Assembly: GCA_034509425.1 (NCBI GenBank)
Contig: JAVTVJ010000450.1
Coordinates: 1,178,001 to 1,242,000, forward strand
DNA from: Eopsaltria australis
Taxonomy: Eukaryota > Chordata > Aves > Passeriformes > Petroicidae
Direction of reading: 5' to 3'
Length of the DNA stretch: 64,000 nucleotides
Shown one piece after another: positions 1 to 12,403 of the stretch. The notes under the pieces are model-generated. The model was not told the origin of the DNA. It made no database searches and was given only the letters and a program-made list of their open reading frames with translations. Positions within the stretch are counted from its first letter, which is position 1; every line of letters begins with the position of its first letter. The position numbers and the translations under genes were made by a program.

Positions 1-3000
1 GGTGTAAGTACACTGAGGCCAAGTCCAGTATCAATAAATCAGTGCCCTCATCAGGAAAGCAATCACATGGTTGTTTTTATCTGCTATTATCTGTAAGTTT
101 AATTGGAGTACAAAAAGTAAGTAAATTTTTAATGACAGCTGCAATCCCCATCCCAGCCTGTTGTATGACCTTCAGATATTGAAAACAAATGAATAATTGA
201 AAACATTTCGATCATGCAACTTTTAGGTGTTTTTGAAGCTTGCCTAAGAGACCTCAAAAGACTCCTTGCTCCTACCAGAAAGCAAATGCTTCAATCAATT
301 CTGATATTAACCATTTCTCTTTTAAAAATAATTAAAATCTATTTCTGTACCTCTCTGATATGGAAAAAAAATTTATATAGAAGCTAAATTCTGCTGGTTT
401 TCCTGTGGCTTCAGTCAAATAAATTGCTGCAGATTTACACCAAGAATTCAGTGTCTTTATGTTGAGGGACTTCAGCTTTGGTACTCGCAAAGTCAATCCA
501 AATTTCATGTAGAAACACTGAATTTTCTTGCAGAAAGAGGAGAAATTTATTTTTCCATAAATAAATCAGACAGGTCAGAGGTTGTGAAGCAGCTCTGGAC
601 CGTTTCAGCTGAGATTCTGTGTGCCTCTCCCAGGGTGGCTCAGGCTGCCCCAGGAATGAAGCTGCAGGAGGAGCATTGGGGCCACACAGGGAGAGCCCAG
701 AGATGTGGTGACAGTCAGGAGACATCACACACCCATTCCTGAGCACTGTATGTGAAAACCAAACTAACATCCAGCTTGGAGCAGTGGGAAAATCAGGGAA
801 ATGCCGGTGGGAAATGCAGGCAAAAAATGGCTTTTATCCAGTGCCCACTTTGAGTGATGGGGGACTGGGAAAGCATCAGCCCAGCAGGATGCCAAGAGCT
901 TCTTCCATCACATGCCAAGCCATCACACCTGAAAAAGTGCTGCCATGTCTCATTACAACACTGACTGTGGGCTGGATTTCTGCCAAACCCTCTTTGTTCA
1001 GGGGTGCAGAGTGTGGGAGAAACAGCTCTGCCCATGAGTTGTTTCCTTGCAGGAAAAGGAACACACAACCAGGAAGTTCACCTCCTATGTGCATCCAAAA
1101 TAAATCCCCCACTTACAGAGAAACCCCTCTTTGCTCTGGCTCTGAGTCTCAGCCCAGCACAGCCCATCCCAGCTGCTCCCCAGCTGCTGCCCCAGAGGTT
1201 GGGGCACATTTCCCAGTGGTGGGGCTGAGCTGGTGTGAAATGCTGCACATTGCAGCCAGGCCCAGGGCACTCACCAGCAGGTCAGAAGAAGCCCCTGAGA
1301 TTTCCTTAGTTGGAAGAAAAAACATTCTCTGAATTCCCTGCTTGGGCTTTTGCTTTGTCTTAAAGGAAAATAGCAGGGGCCAGGGAGGGAGAGTGTCCTG
1401 CCCGTGCTGCTGCGAGGGGGAGAAATTACTCCTGGAATTGTAAATAATCACCTGTGCATGAAGCAAAGAGTGACAGGCAAATGCTGCCTTCAGCAAAACC
1501 TGGACCTGGTGACAGATGACCAGGGAGAACAGGCTGTTGACAGCAGCATGAACATGTGCTTTAATACAAGTGCAGTTGCTCGTTGCAGATAAACCCCCCT
1601 TAGCTGACATCCACACGCTCGATTCGGTGCTCTCAGGTGTCATCACCCTGGCTGGGCATCCTGCTCATCCCACTCAGAATGCCTCACTGTAACTGGAGTT
1701 TTCATGATTTTAAAAGCCCCTCAGAAGGGCTGTAATAGATTTCTCCTACAGGGCAAGACTTTCCCAGTGCTGCACAGCTGAAAGTTGCCCTGGGCAAAGT
1801 GCAACTGAAAAGGTTTTTCTGGCAAAGCTGGTGTTTTGTTTTCATTTTCTGTCTTTTATCTCTGAGGTATTAGAAGAAAATAGTGCATGGAATAATAAGA
1901 AAAGTGTAATATATATATATGCCATTTTATGTTTGATATTGGGTAGAAATTCAGTGTCATTGAGAAAATAATTCCTCAGGGCAGAACAGTCAGTAATTAT
2001 TAATTTCCCAGTGTGGCAGGAGATACTTCTAATATCTGCAGCAGATTGGAGCACTTTTACTAGTGACTGTCTCATGTAATTGTCTTGTCCCACTTTATGC
2101 CAGCAACTCTTAATTCACTATTGGATTAATCATTATCCTTGGCAAGGAGGTATGGGTTTTATTGGAAAAAAATATTAAACTGATAGGGAAGCTTATTTAA
2201 AGTTTAATGTATTATAAACTGACTAAACAACTGGTGTTCCAGTTATTAGAAAAGAATATATTCTCCTTTATACCTGCTGGATCTCCCCCATAAAGAAAAT
2301 TATCTTTGTTTAAATAGCTAAATCGAGCAGAATTTATCCAAAAAGGAAAATGCTGTATGCAGGATGTGAGTGATCAACAGCTTTAGAAATAAACAGGAAC
2401 TGAGCTCTATATCCCTAAAACATCTTTGCAAACCCCATGCTGAAACCGTATTTATATACCTTGACTCCAGTCTGAATGAGGCTTCCAGCCCAGATTTCTC
2501 CTCTTATCCTGATTTTTGTTTTCAATGTACATTTTACCTTTAAGAAATTAATCTTTTAACTATGAATTGCTCTTCTGAGATGCCTGGCTATGATAAAAGG
2601 CTCCAGACACTGCCAGGAATGAGATTATGATGAATATTGGTATTTGTCATGATTTACTGCCTCTTTGCCATTTTATTTTATGCTTTGAACAGGAATAATC
2701 TGGGCCATGCATTTCAAGCACCTGTGGCTTCTGCATTCATGGGTGTGCAGAGAGAAAAAAAGGACCAGTTTTGTTTCAGAGCTGCTGGGTTGCATCCCCA
2801 GCCCAAAGCTGTGGGAGCAGCCATTTCCATCTGTTCAGCAGGAGATGACTCCCTCCTCTGTCAGATTTTGAGGAAACTTGGAATTCCTGATTTTGAGCAC
2901 ATCCTGCCCATTGTGAGGCTCCGGGCTGGTTTGGGTGCAGCATTACCAGAGCAGGCACTGCAGCTGCAGCTCAGGCCAGGGGCAGCTGGCAGAGCTGCTC

Positions 3001-3182
3001 TGCCCCGAGCAGGAATCACAGCCTGGATCAGGCAGCAGCTCCCAGGGCAGCCCTGCTCGTGGGGGATGTGGCACAGGTGGCACCTGGCACCTCAGTCTGA
3101 GGCAGTGCCACAGGCTCTGGGCCAAGAAGGCTCTGAGTTTCAGCTGAATGTTGATGGGGCAGCAACTGGGGGCTCCTCCTCG
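1..3182. other. Intergenic, AT-rich; nothing recognised
   Basis: Mostly AT-rich with a short (AT)n run near 1907-1920. The open frames are short, overlap on both strands and show no domains. From about 2.75 kb the composition rises in GC, which accounts for the 237-codon plus-strand frame at 2637-3350. Confidence 0.6.
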
Positions 3183-3201
3183 CCCACCCCATCCCCACCC
3201 C
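3183..3201 (-). other. G-quadruplex motif (minus strand)
   Basis: The plus strand reads CCC-A-CCCC-AT-CCCC-A-CCCC. The minus strand therefore has four G-runs of at least three with loops of 1, 2 and 1 base, a pattern expected to fold stably. Confidence 0.6.
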
Positions 3202-4260
3202 AGCTCCTGCCCAAACCATTGCTCCCACCAGCTGATCCCACAACATTCAGAAATGGGCAAGCCAAAGCAAATTGTCTTCTGCCTTCAGTAAGAGTTTCTC
3301 AGGCCTTGTTGGCAAAGATAATATCTATTTTTTGGAAAGCAGATGTGTGAAGCCCTATCAGGTGCCCCTCCTTCCTTCCTGCTTGCTGGCCCCCATGTGA
3401 GTTTGGGCAGTTGTGTTTGTATACGTTTGGTCTGTTCCCCATTCACTGTGATTGCTCTTGATTGAATAAAGCATTAATAAGATAATCAGAACAAATGCCA
3501 CTCTTTGTCCCTTAAGCATGTCTGAAGCTACATAAATCATTTGACATGACTGCTGGAAAATGGGGATGGTGTAAAACTGTGCACATTGTGCCATATGGCT
3601 TCCACGCAGTTTCACGATTAATCAGCCTCAAATTAAAAGCAGGAATTATTATTGAAGTTGAAATGAAGTACAGATAGAGAATGTGAGTACTTACAACTTC
3701 TGGGTCGTGCTTGAGCAAGGAAATGATGCTAAGAGCTATAATTGGTTCTTTTTCAAAGGGGCCTTTAATAAGAGCTCAAAACACTTTGAGAAGGAAAAGA
3801 GTCTCATAGTTTATCCCCAAAGAGCTGCAGAAGGCAGTGAGCTGAGGGGCTGAAAGCTGGGGCCTGACTTTCCCCACCTGAGCCACTTTTTCTGGTGCTG
3901 CCTCAGTTCCTGAAATCTGTAAAATGGACTGATACTCCCAGCAGCCTTGAGGGTGGATCAAAGCACTGGAAAACACAGACAGACCCCGCACACGCTGCAG
4001 AGAGTAAAGCATTGTCCATCTTTGGGGACTGGAAGGAGCCTGGAACACCTTGGACCTGACCCTGGGCCATGCAGCCTCTTCTCAGCAGAGCAGGGTGGGG
4101 CTGAAAGGAGCTGCCCCAGCAGGGCTGTGTTGCACTTCTCCTCCTGACTCCTGCAGTGAAGGGCATTGTTCCCAGGGCAGTCCCTGCATTGTGTTGGCGA
4201 GCTGATTGCATTAGAGATTTTCCAGGAAACCTCCTTTCCAGCAGATTATCATCTCCCTCT
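3202..4260. other. Intergenic; nothing recognised
   Basis: No repeat family, RNA gene or convincing exon is visible. The short frames here overlap on opposite strands and have no recognisable domain. Confidence 0.5.
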
Positions 4261-4281
4261 CCCCACCCTCCCACCCCACCC
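4261..4281 (-). other. Strong G-quadruplex motif (minus strand), in a pyrimidine-rich tract
   Basis: The plus strand has five C-runs (CCCC, CCC, CCC, CCCC, CCC) separated by single bases. The minus strand thus has five G-runs with only one-base loops, among the most stable quadruplex designs. It lies within a wider pyrimidine-rich stretch (about 4250-4290). Confidence 0.68.
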
Positions 4282-7200
4282 TCTCTAACCCGTGAGTCCT
4301 GGAGCAGTCAGGAGGAGTTTTGGTCTGCAGGACAAGTTCTGGTGCTGTTGCTAATTTAACTCACTTTTCCCTTTACACCAGAGTCCATGATACACCAAGG
4401 GCTGCGGCATGCCCAGATGCCCACTCTCACTTATTTTATTAAAATTTGAGGGATTTCTCTCATCAAATCACAATATTTATGGTATCTTTGGGCAGTGCCA
4501 TAAAAAAACAGGTCTTGAAAAGTAAGAGAGGCAGGCAAAGCCAACAGCTAGAGACGTGGGGCTCAGAGGACATCAGAAGGTTTTGAGGGTTTGGGGTTTC
4601 TTCCAGTCTTTCAGATTGAACTAAATGTATCAGGGCAAAATGAGGATGAAAATTTTGCCAGGAAAATTACCTTTCTTATAGAACTCTTTTAAAGGGATAG
4701 TTCTGCCCACAGGCTCTTGTCTCAGAGCTCAATGCAAAGATAAGGAGAAATACATATTGACATTTTGAGAAAATATGGAACTTTTGAATTTTGTCCTCTC
4801 ACATTTAAAATTTTTTAGGTAGCTTGATTGACTTTGCTGGTTTTCTTTAACCTCACTAATTTCTGTGGCAAAAATGACAACCTCGTGTAACCAAGCTCCC
4901 CACCAGGAGAGTGCCCAGACTTAATTCCTGCCCTAAGGTTGGGGATCACTTCTGCTGAACCAGAAAAATCTTCCTCCAGGCAGTGAAGCTGCTCCTGGGA
5001 CCTTGGCTTGGCTGAAGTGGTGCCTGGGTAAGTGGAACTGCAGGGGAAAGGAGGTTCCAAATTTCCTTGGACCACGGTGTCTGCTCAGGTGCTTCTACCA
5101 CTGTGAACTGAGGGAGCAACAGAGCAAAAGGAGATAGCAGCATTAATTATGGTTGGGAGAAACCTGGGACTCCCTGCTGCTCTCACCAGACTATTTAAAT
5201 ATGGGAATATTCACATTAACTAATGAGACACATGAAGCAAGAGCTCCTGCTCCCCTGAGCACCTTAAATATCTTTATATCACCAGTCTGTATTCCACAAA
5301 GGCACTTTCCAAATGCATCACAAGCTCCCCTGAAACCCTCAACCCTCTTTGGTTTCCTCACCTGCAGCAACCCCAGCAGACTTGATCATCTAAGTATTAC
5401 AAACATTCTCATTTTCTGCTTGTTTGTGTCCATTTGCTCTGCTGCCAGAACTCCTATTGGGTTTTTGTACGTTACTATTTTCTTAAGAAACAGGAAGCTA
5501 ACTCAGAGTGCCACGTCCCTGCACTTGAGCCATGTTTTGACAGGAGCATCGTGGACCCCTTCCATGTCAAGAAAAATTTGTCTGACTTTTAAAGTCATAT
5601 TTCAACAAGCTCTTCAGTTGTTCCATCAAACTGTGGTGGGGGAGGAAAAAAAGCAAAGCAAACCAGGTACGCTTTTGCCCTGTTTTTAACAGAAAAATCC
5701 ACCCCACACACACCCACTGCTGGTTCAGGCAAAATGCCAGCATGGGAATTCAGTGAATTGTCACCTGTTTTGCAGAGCTGAAAAAGAAACGTTTCCCTTT
5801 AGAATGGGTGGCTCTGCAAGGGCCAGAGGCAGCCAAAGAGCCCTGGGGAGAGAGAGCCCCAGGGAAGGGACACCCCGTGTGTTGTCCCCACATGGGCACA
5901 AAGCCACCAAGGGACCTCGGCTTCTCCTGCCATCTGCATCCAAATGTGGCTTGGGACAGGGCAGGACAAGAGGAAGAGTGGTTTTTAAGTGATAAACGTA
6001 TAAATAAGGAATAAAACAAACATTGCCAAAGGCCCCTAGTCAAAAAAAAAAAAAAAAACGCAAAGTGAGCCGGAACGTTATGTAATCCAGGGAGCATCTG
6101 GGAGCACTTCCTTCACTGTTTGCATTACAACCAGCACCCAAAAAACTTCACACCTGTGCTGGGAACCTTGCCTAGAAAAAGCCCGGCCAAATATTTGAAA
6201 CAAACACATTTTCAGACTTTTCTAACCCCAAGGCGTTTTTGCAGGTATTGCCAAGGCTCCAAGTCAAAGCATGGAGAGGAGAACAAACAAAGCATCCCTC
6301 AGCCAAGCCTGGCTCTCCTGCCTTGTGCAAAGCTCCCCCAGTGGGATGACCACAGCCAGGTTGGGAGCTGGATTGGGCTGGGATGGGTTTCCTAAAGAAA
6401 AGGCTTCTCCAGCTCCCAGTCCCACCTTCCACCATGGGCAGTGTAAGGAGGAGCATTATCAGAACCAGGAGGAAGGGAAGAGCACCCTGATTCCAACAGT
6501 CTCTGAAGCTAAGGATCAGATAAAGCCACTGCATAAAAAGAAAAACAGGCTCAAAATGACAAGAGGCGAGTTAAGCAAGCGTGCTGTGCTCAGGGAGGTG
6601 TTCTGCTCGCTCTCCCAGGGAGGTTTGACAGTAGCTTAGTAACTCCGTGTCACCAAAATATTGCTGGGGTTTCCAACCTGGCAGAGCCTGCGGACTGCAT
6701 GGAGACCAACTGTGTCAACAAACAAAGCCACCCCTCGGTGCTGCTCTCTGTTTAGCCAAGCACATCTTCCTGAGAGAAAGAGAAAGGTAATTCCTCAGCT
6801 ATTTATAGGGGAATTTACAGCACAAGTCGCTCACCCTTGCCATGTCCTGCAGATGCCTGGGCTGTGTGCTTGAGCCCACCTTGCTCCGTGGGCAGGGTGG
6901 CTCCTGCCAAGCAGTAGCCAGACAGCTGGGCAGACACAGATAATTAGCAGAGTCCCTGGGATGGCTGGGCTCTCTGTGTGGTCCTGCCCTTCAAAGCACC
7001 GAGCCTCCAGCCCAGGGCCAGCGTAGGAAATGCTCAGAGGTGGTTTGTGGAGAGGACAAACTCCCTGCTGGCTGTGCCTGGAGGAGCTGGGCCGTGCTGA
7101 AAGCAGCTCTGTGCATTTTCTGCCTTGCTCAGGAAAGGGAGCTGGCCCTCCCTGCCACCACTCACCCTGCCAGATGTGGGGTGAGACAATGACTGAGCCA

Positions 7201-8770
7201 CATAAATGTTCCCCATGGAGGAGCACAGAGGTCCCTGAGCCAGGCAAGCCGACAGCTCCATCAGATAAAGCTGAGGTTCAAAGTCATCTCTGTGAGGCAT
7301 CAATGGATGGCAGAGCCATCAGGGCTGGATGTGGGCTCCTGCATGCCTGGGAGGGAGGCTTTAGGTTCAGATCTGTCCTGCTGGGGTGCCACCAAGAGCC
7401 CCACCAAGAGCTCTGTGCGGGCTGCTGACCTCATCGTGTCAGTGCCACTGGCAGGAGCCCTTGGAGGGACGTGTCTGACAGTCACATCAGTCCCATTCCC
7501 CCCTCAGGTGATCCCAAGTGAGAAGCTTCTGGTCAGTACCAATTTTGTGCTTCTTTTTAACAAAGAACACCAGGCTCCCTGGGTAAAACTAATGCTTAAG
7601 TTACAATCTTTGGATTTAAGGATGAAGAACTGGAAAAGACCTCTGAATCCTGTCTCCTGCCATCACTAAAAAAAAAAGCTCATAAAATCTCTTTCAAAGC
7701 TGAAAAAGCTAATTTTGGAAAACCGAAGGGTTTTAGCTGTCATTGTTTGTCCCAGGCTTGTAGGAGAGGAAGGTTTCTGAAGGCAGGGCTCAGCCCACCA
7801 GCATCCCCCTTCCAGTTAAAGAGAAAAATAAATTTATCAAAAGCTCCAAAAGAAGGTGGGACAGGCAGCTCCTGGACTGCCAGAAACCAACAAAAAGCTT
7901 TTGCTCCTGGGGCATCTTGTGTGAGCCAAAAAACTGTCTCAAGGGCTTCAGGTGAGTAGTGAAGAAGCAAACATCCTCATCTCCTGGTGTGCCAGGAAAG
8001 AGACAGCAACACACCACTGCACCTCCAGTTTCCAGTTATCTGTGAGAGGATTCAAAGCCCTCCTTGAATTAGCCAAGTCTGTGAGTATCCAGATCCCATA
8101 CTCTCCTTTCAGCATCTAAAATCTGAATTCCAGACAGGAAAGGCAGAAAGAGACAACTAGGGAGTTAAAGGCACTTTACAAATGCTCCCTTGCAGGGCAG
8201 ATTTGCTCCCACAGTAGCCCTGCAGTTTTCCAGCAGAGAAGAGGACTGCAGTTTGTTCCTGACCTTCATCCCACCAGCCTGGCCTGTCCTGTGAGAGGCT
8301 GACACAGTGCTTTCCACTGTTGGTGGCATGGAAATGACCTGAGCTGTAGGTCAAATGGTGCCAGCTTAGGTCTGACTCTGCATGTGCACCAATGTCCCCA
8401 TCCCCAGGGCAGCTCCCTGCACGCAGCATCTGCTCTGTTTCTCTCTCTGCAGAGAGAAATGTAATGGCATGTTTGTGACTGCTGCACCCTTGCTGGAGTC
8501 TCAACAGCTCTGCTGGTGTCTGGGCTCCTGGGGGAATAAACAGAGAGGGGAGAAAGAGCCAAAGCACCAGGGGAAACGAGAAAGAAGACAGGGAGCTGCC
8601 AACAGAGGCTGCCTCCTGCCTGTTCAGACAAAGCTTGTCTCGCTGCCAAAGTGGCAGAAAAATGCTGCCCTATAAAAGCACACAGGGAGAAGTAAAGACA
8701 GTGGTGCCCCTCGTTGCTGGCTGGTCACTGGGGACTGTGTGCCAAGGTTGGCCCTGCACAGTGGGCTCCA
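4282..8770. other. Intergenic; one retrocopy-like poly-A end, otherwise nothing recognised
   Basis: No domain-bearing frame is seen. The only marked structure is the A17 tract at 6042-6058 with an upstream AATAAA, listed separately. Confidence 0.5.
6010..6058 (+). other. AATAAA followed by A17: retroposed-transcript-like 3' end
   Basis: AATAAA at 6010-6015 precedes an uninterrupted A17 tract (6042-6058) by 26 bases, the spacing of a processed mRNA tail. The sequence upstream does not resemble a gene I know, and I see no flanking target-site duplication. It could also be a chance poly-A tract. Confidence 0.3.
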
Positions 8771-9133
8771 GGGAATGGGCACACCAGGGAATGGCACACA
8801 AGGGAATGGGCGCAGCAGGCTCCAGGGAATGGGCACATCAGGCTTCAGGGAATGGGCACACCAGAATCCAGGGAATGGGCACAGCAGGCTCCAGGGAATG
8901 GGCACATCAGGCTTCAGGGAATGGGCACACCAGAATCCAGGGAATGGGCACAGCAGGCTCCAGGGAATGGGCACATCAGGCTTCAGGGAATGGGCACACC
9001 AGAATCCAGGGAATGGGCACACCAGAATCCAGGGAATGGGCACACCAAAATCCAGGGAATGGGCACACCAAAATCCAGGGAATGGGCACAGCAGGCTCCA
9101 GGCACAGCAGGCTCCAGGGAATGGCACAGCAGG
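8771..9133 (+). repeat. 23-bp minisatellite with 69-bp higher-order period
   Basis: About fifteen units begin with GGGAATGGGCACA or a variant. Most are 23 bp and fall into three types by their ends: A (GCAGGCTCCA), B (TCAGGCTTCA) and C (CCAGAATCCA). From 8802 they run A-B-C, A-B-C, A-B-C, then C, C', C' (AAAATCCA) and A. Full units start at 8802, 8825, 8848, 8871, 8894, 8917, 8940, 8963, 8986, 9009, 9032, 9055 and 9078. The edges carry shorter units (8771, 8787, 9101, 9117). Because 23 is not a multiple of three while 69 is, and the units lack stops, all three plus frames and a minus frame stay open. The resulting frames (up to 209 codons) are artefacts of the repeat. Confidence 0.93.
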
Positions 9134-12100
9134 TACTGCTCCTACTGTGTGCACAGCCAAGGGGACACATCTGCACGCTGCTGTGGAGGGTGGGAGGGAC
9201 GAGTAGGGAGAGATACCCAACCTTCTGTCTCCTTAAAATGGCCCTCCTGCCATTAAAGCAGTAGGGAGCTCTATAAACTGTCCTTTTCAAAGAACTTCTG
9301 TCCATCTTTCCTGGGTTAAACTGCGCCGCCTGTCTCTGGGCTGAATGTGAAGTTGAATTGGCTATAACGTGTCTGCAGAAGCCCTGAGTGGAGCCTGAGA
9401 CACTGCCTGGGTTTGAAAATACTCTGTTTGAAAATCCCCCAAGGTTCAAAGCTCCCAAAGCAGAGCCCATCAGAGCTCAGATGGACATCCCTCTCCTTCC
9501 TGCAGGCTTTTGGCTCTGTGCTGAGCTGGGACACAGCGCAGCTTGGACAGCAGTCCAGCATTTTGGAGAAAACTGGGGTGGCCAAGCAGAGAAGGAACCC
9601 AGCTGCAAGTCAGGAGACCCAGACTGAGCTACCAGCTCCATGATTCTGGATGTGCTGTGTCCTTTCCCCATTTATTGCTGACAGCATGATAAAACCTTTT
9701 GCAACATTCATCATCTTAAAACAATAAAACTCATAAAGCAGACCAAACGTCTTTCTTCCAAACACACCAGCATTAGTGATTTCAGATCTGTATCGGCCAT
9801 AAGAGTGACTTTATTATAATAAAATAGGTTCTATCAGTCCAATATTCTTTGCAAAGGCTACTTTAATGGCCTGGAGTTTGTTTTCCTGAGCTGCCACACA
9901 CAGTCACCGCTGAGGAAAACAGAGAGAACTTGATGAGACTCCAGAGCACACAGATATTTCTTTGCAACTTTAAAACTGATTTACTGCTTGCACATATGCA
10001 ACCCTCCTGGATGTTTTGGATTCTGAGAAGTTGCACAGAGGGTTGAGCTTAAGGTGTCCAGGGGAAAGCTTTATGTGAGCAATTAAAACAGAGACACCCC
10101 ACCCTAACAAGCACAGGGATGCTGCTTGGCAAAGACTGAGCTATCACTTGGTGGCTATTACCCTTTCTGTACTTGGCACTCCAGAAGCCATCACAAAGTC
10201 AACTCCAAGAGTCCAGTTTTCCTGGCAGTTGTTATTCAACAATGTCCTGAATATTTCCTGATTTTTTTTTCTATTTTTTCCCTGCATGGGAAAGTAAAAC
10301 CCAGTTTCTACAAATACTTATGGCAGTGATATCCTGGTTACTGTGCTTGCATGCTGCTGCCAGTAAAGCCTGATGGATTGAGTATCAGTGAAAAGTGGAT
10401 ACAAAGGGTGTGATCACAGGCAAATTCATGTAAAAACCCCAATGAATATTCATGACATTTTTGTGGCATTCAGCCACTGACAGCATTTTGGGCTTCCCTC
10501 AGCAGCATCACAGCCAGCTGTGGGGAAGGGGAAAAGTTTTACTCTTCACACAGGAGTTACCAACCCTTCACTGCTAAATTAGGACTAACACAACTTCACT
10601 TTCCAACACTTAGCACAGCCTGTAAACATCCTAAACATAACCCTCAACTCCAGTACCCTCCAGTTATCCTTGATGTGCTTTACCCCTGCAGCCTCAAAAC
10701 ACAGGGCAAACACCAACCTCTCCAAATAATTTCAGATCCACTGACTCCTCTGCTAGAGAACAAACAGCCAGTGGGAGACTGCCTTTCTCACAGACTTGGA
10801 GAGCATTTGGCACAGAGCAGAGAGCCTGAGCTCAGCCAGGTCCTCTGGGTGCTGCTAGAAGGCATGCTGGGAGTAATATTTTCCCTTATCAACAGAAATC
10901 TTAACAAAATCTTTATATATTTTCTCCCTATTCCTGGAAACCTTGTTGACTGAGAAAGTCTGCTGTGGGTGAAGAACAGACACACTTCCCTCTGGCAGCC
11001 TCAGCCACCTGGAATACCACCTCCAGAGAAACATCTTCATTAAGACAGATAGTGTTTGCTTGCTGCAGTGAACATGACAATAAAATATGTTTAAGCACAC
11101 CATAAAAATTAAATAGTACATCGATTACATCACAGTTACCACACTGCCAGGGTGTTTGGTTTGTTGGATCCTCAAACCTTTAGTGGGAAAGGCTCTGTAA
11201 ATTCAGTCAACTTGTGATATTGCAAGATGCCAGGTGACGTCCTTAGAATGTGTTTCACTGTGAAAGTTTGGTTTACCAGAGGTTAATAAACCAGCCACTG
11301 CTGCAAGAAAGTGATGGTGTCTCTCAGTGCTTCCCTGCACCAGATATTTTTGCAATCCTGACCTGGCACAAGGATGTCAGGAGGAGCAGGAACCTCAGCC
11401 CCAACATCTGGACACAGCTGGGAAGCACTGACACATTTTTTGGATCATAATTTGAGATTTTTTTTCCTGCCACCCCTCCCACTTCACCAAGTGCTCTAGC
11501 AGACCTTAAATCCAGTTCAAAACCCACCAGAGCCCCTTCCAGTCTCTTGAGAGATGTGATAAACTTGCACCAGTAAAACTGAAGGCAAATGGCTCCAGTC
11601 TGACCTGACGTAGCTCTGCTGGGATCAGCCTGACTTGGCCAAAGAAAAGACAAATATTCTCTCTGCACACAAAATAAGACAAAGCTGCAGAAAGTTGCTC
11701 GACAGCTTTTTGTCATACAGAGGCACTTTCAGAGTTGTCAGGACATGAAAGCAAGCGCTACTAAATAATATTTGACTTGAGTATTATGTCACATGAAGTA
11801 AACATCATCTGTTGCCCTGATGGCTTGCTCCGGGTTGGAAAACAACCACCACTGCCAAGGCACCCAGGCAAATTCCTAAAGGAGGCTCTTGCCCAAGTGC
11901 TCAGAGCAGAGTTTTTTGGCTCCACACTGCATTTGAGCTGGGGATGGACAGGCAAATGCAGAGGCCATCGGAGCACATTCAAATCCCATTGGGCTCACAC
12001 GGATGAGTAGGACTGCATCCTGCTCCTTGCCTGATTCCCAGATGTTCATGGACAGCCTTTGAGGCTGGGGCTGGGTTTCCAGCTATGGGGCAATCCCAAG

Positions 12101-12335
12101 GAGCCACTCATTTGGAGACCAGCAGCCATGAGAAAAGTGGAGCCAAGCATGCAGAACCACAGGGGAAGGTAGAAGAGATGCACAGTGATTTTGACTGTGT
12201 TAAAGGTCAGGTTTATCCAGTGTTATCAGTTGAGAAATGAAAACAGCAGAGAAACCACTCCAAAAATTCACCCTGGAAACTAAACTGCTTGAAGGGTGAA
12301 AAAAGATGCAGGGGGAAGAGTCAAAATCAGAAGGA
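9134..12335. other. Intergenic; nothing recognised
   Basis: Ordinary composition with an AT-rich stretch near 9.7-9.9 kb. The frames present are short and mostly antisense pairs. Confidence 0.5.
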
Positions 12336-12403
12336 AGTATTAGACTAAAGGTTGAACTCAATCTTAGAGGTCTTTTCCAACCTAAATGATTCTGTGATTT
12401 TGC
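12336..12403 (+). mobile_element. CR1 LINE fragment, 3' end, plus orientation
   Basis: The segment reads through the CR1 3' terminal signature: TTGAACTCAATCTTAGAGG, then TTTTCCAACCTAAATGATT and CTGTGATTTT. CR1 copies are usually 5'-truncated, and this one keeps only the last 70 bases or so. No coding capacity remains. Confidence 0.82.

Noticed and set aside
2637..3350. 237-codon plus-strand frame
   Set aside because: GC-rich tract with overlapping antisense frames, no domain, and a quadruplex motif inside it.
8624..9470. Long frames on both strands over the minisatellite
   Set aside because: They are translations of a stop-free 23-bp repeat and not genes.
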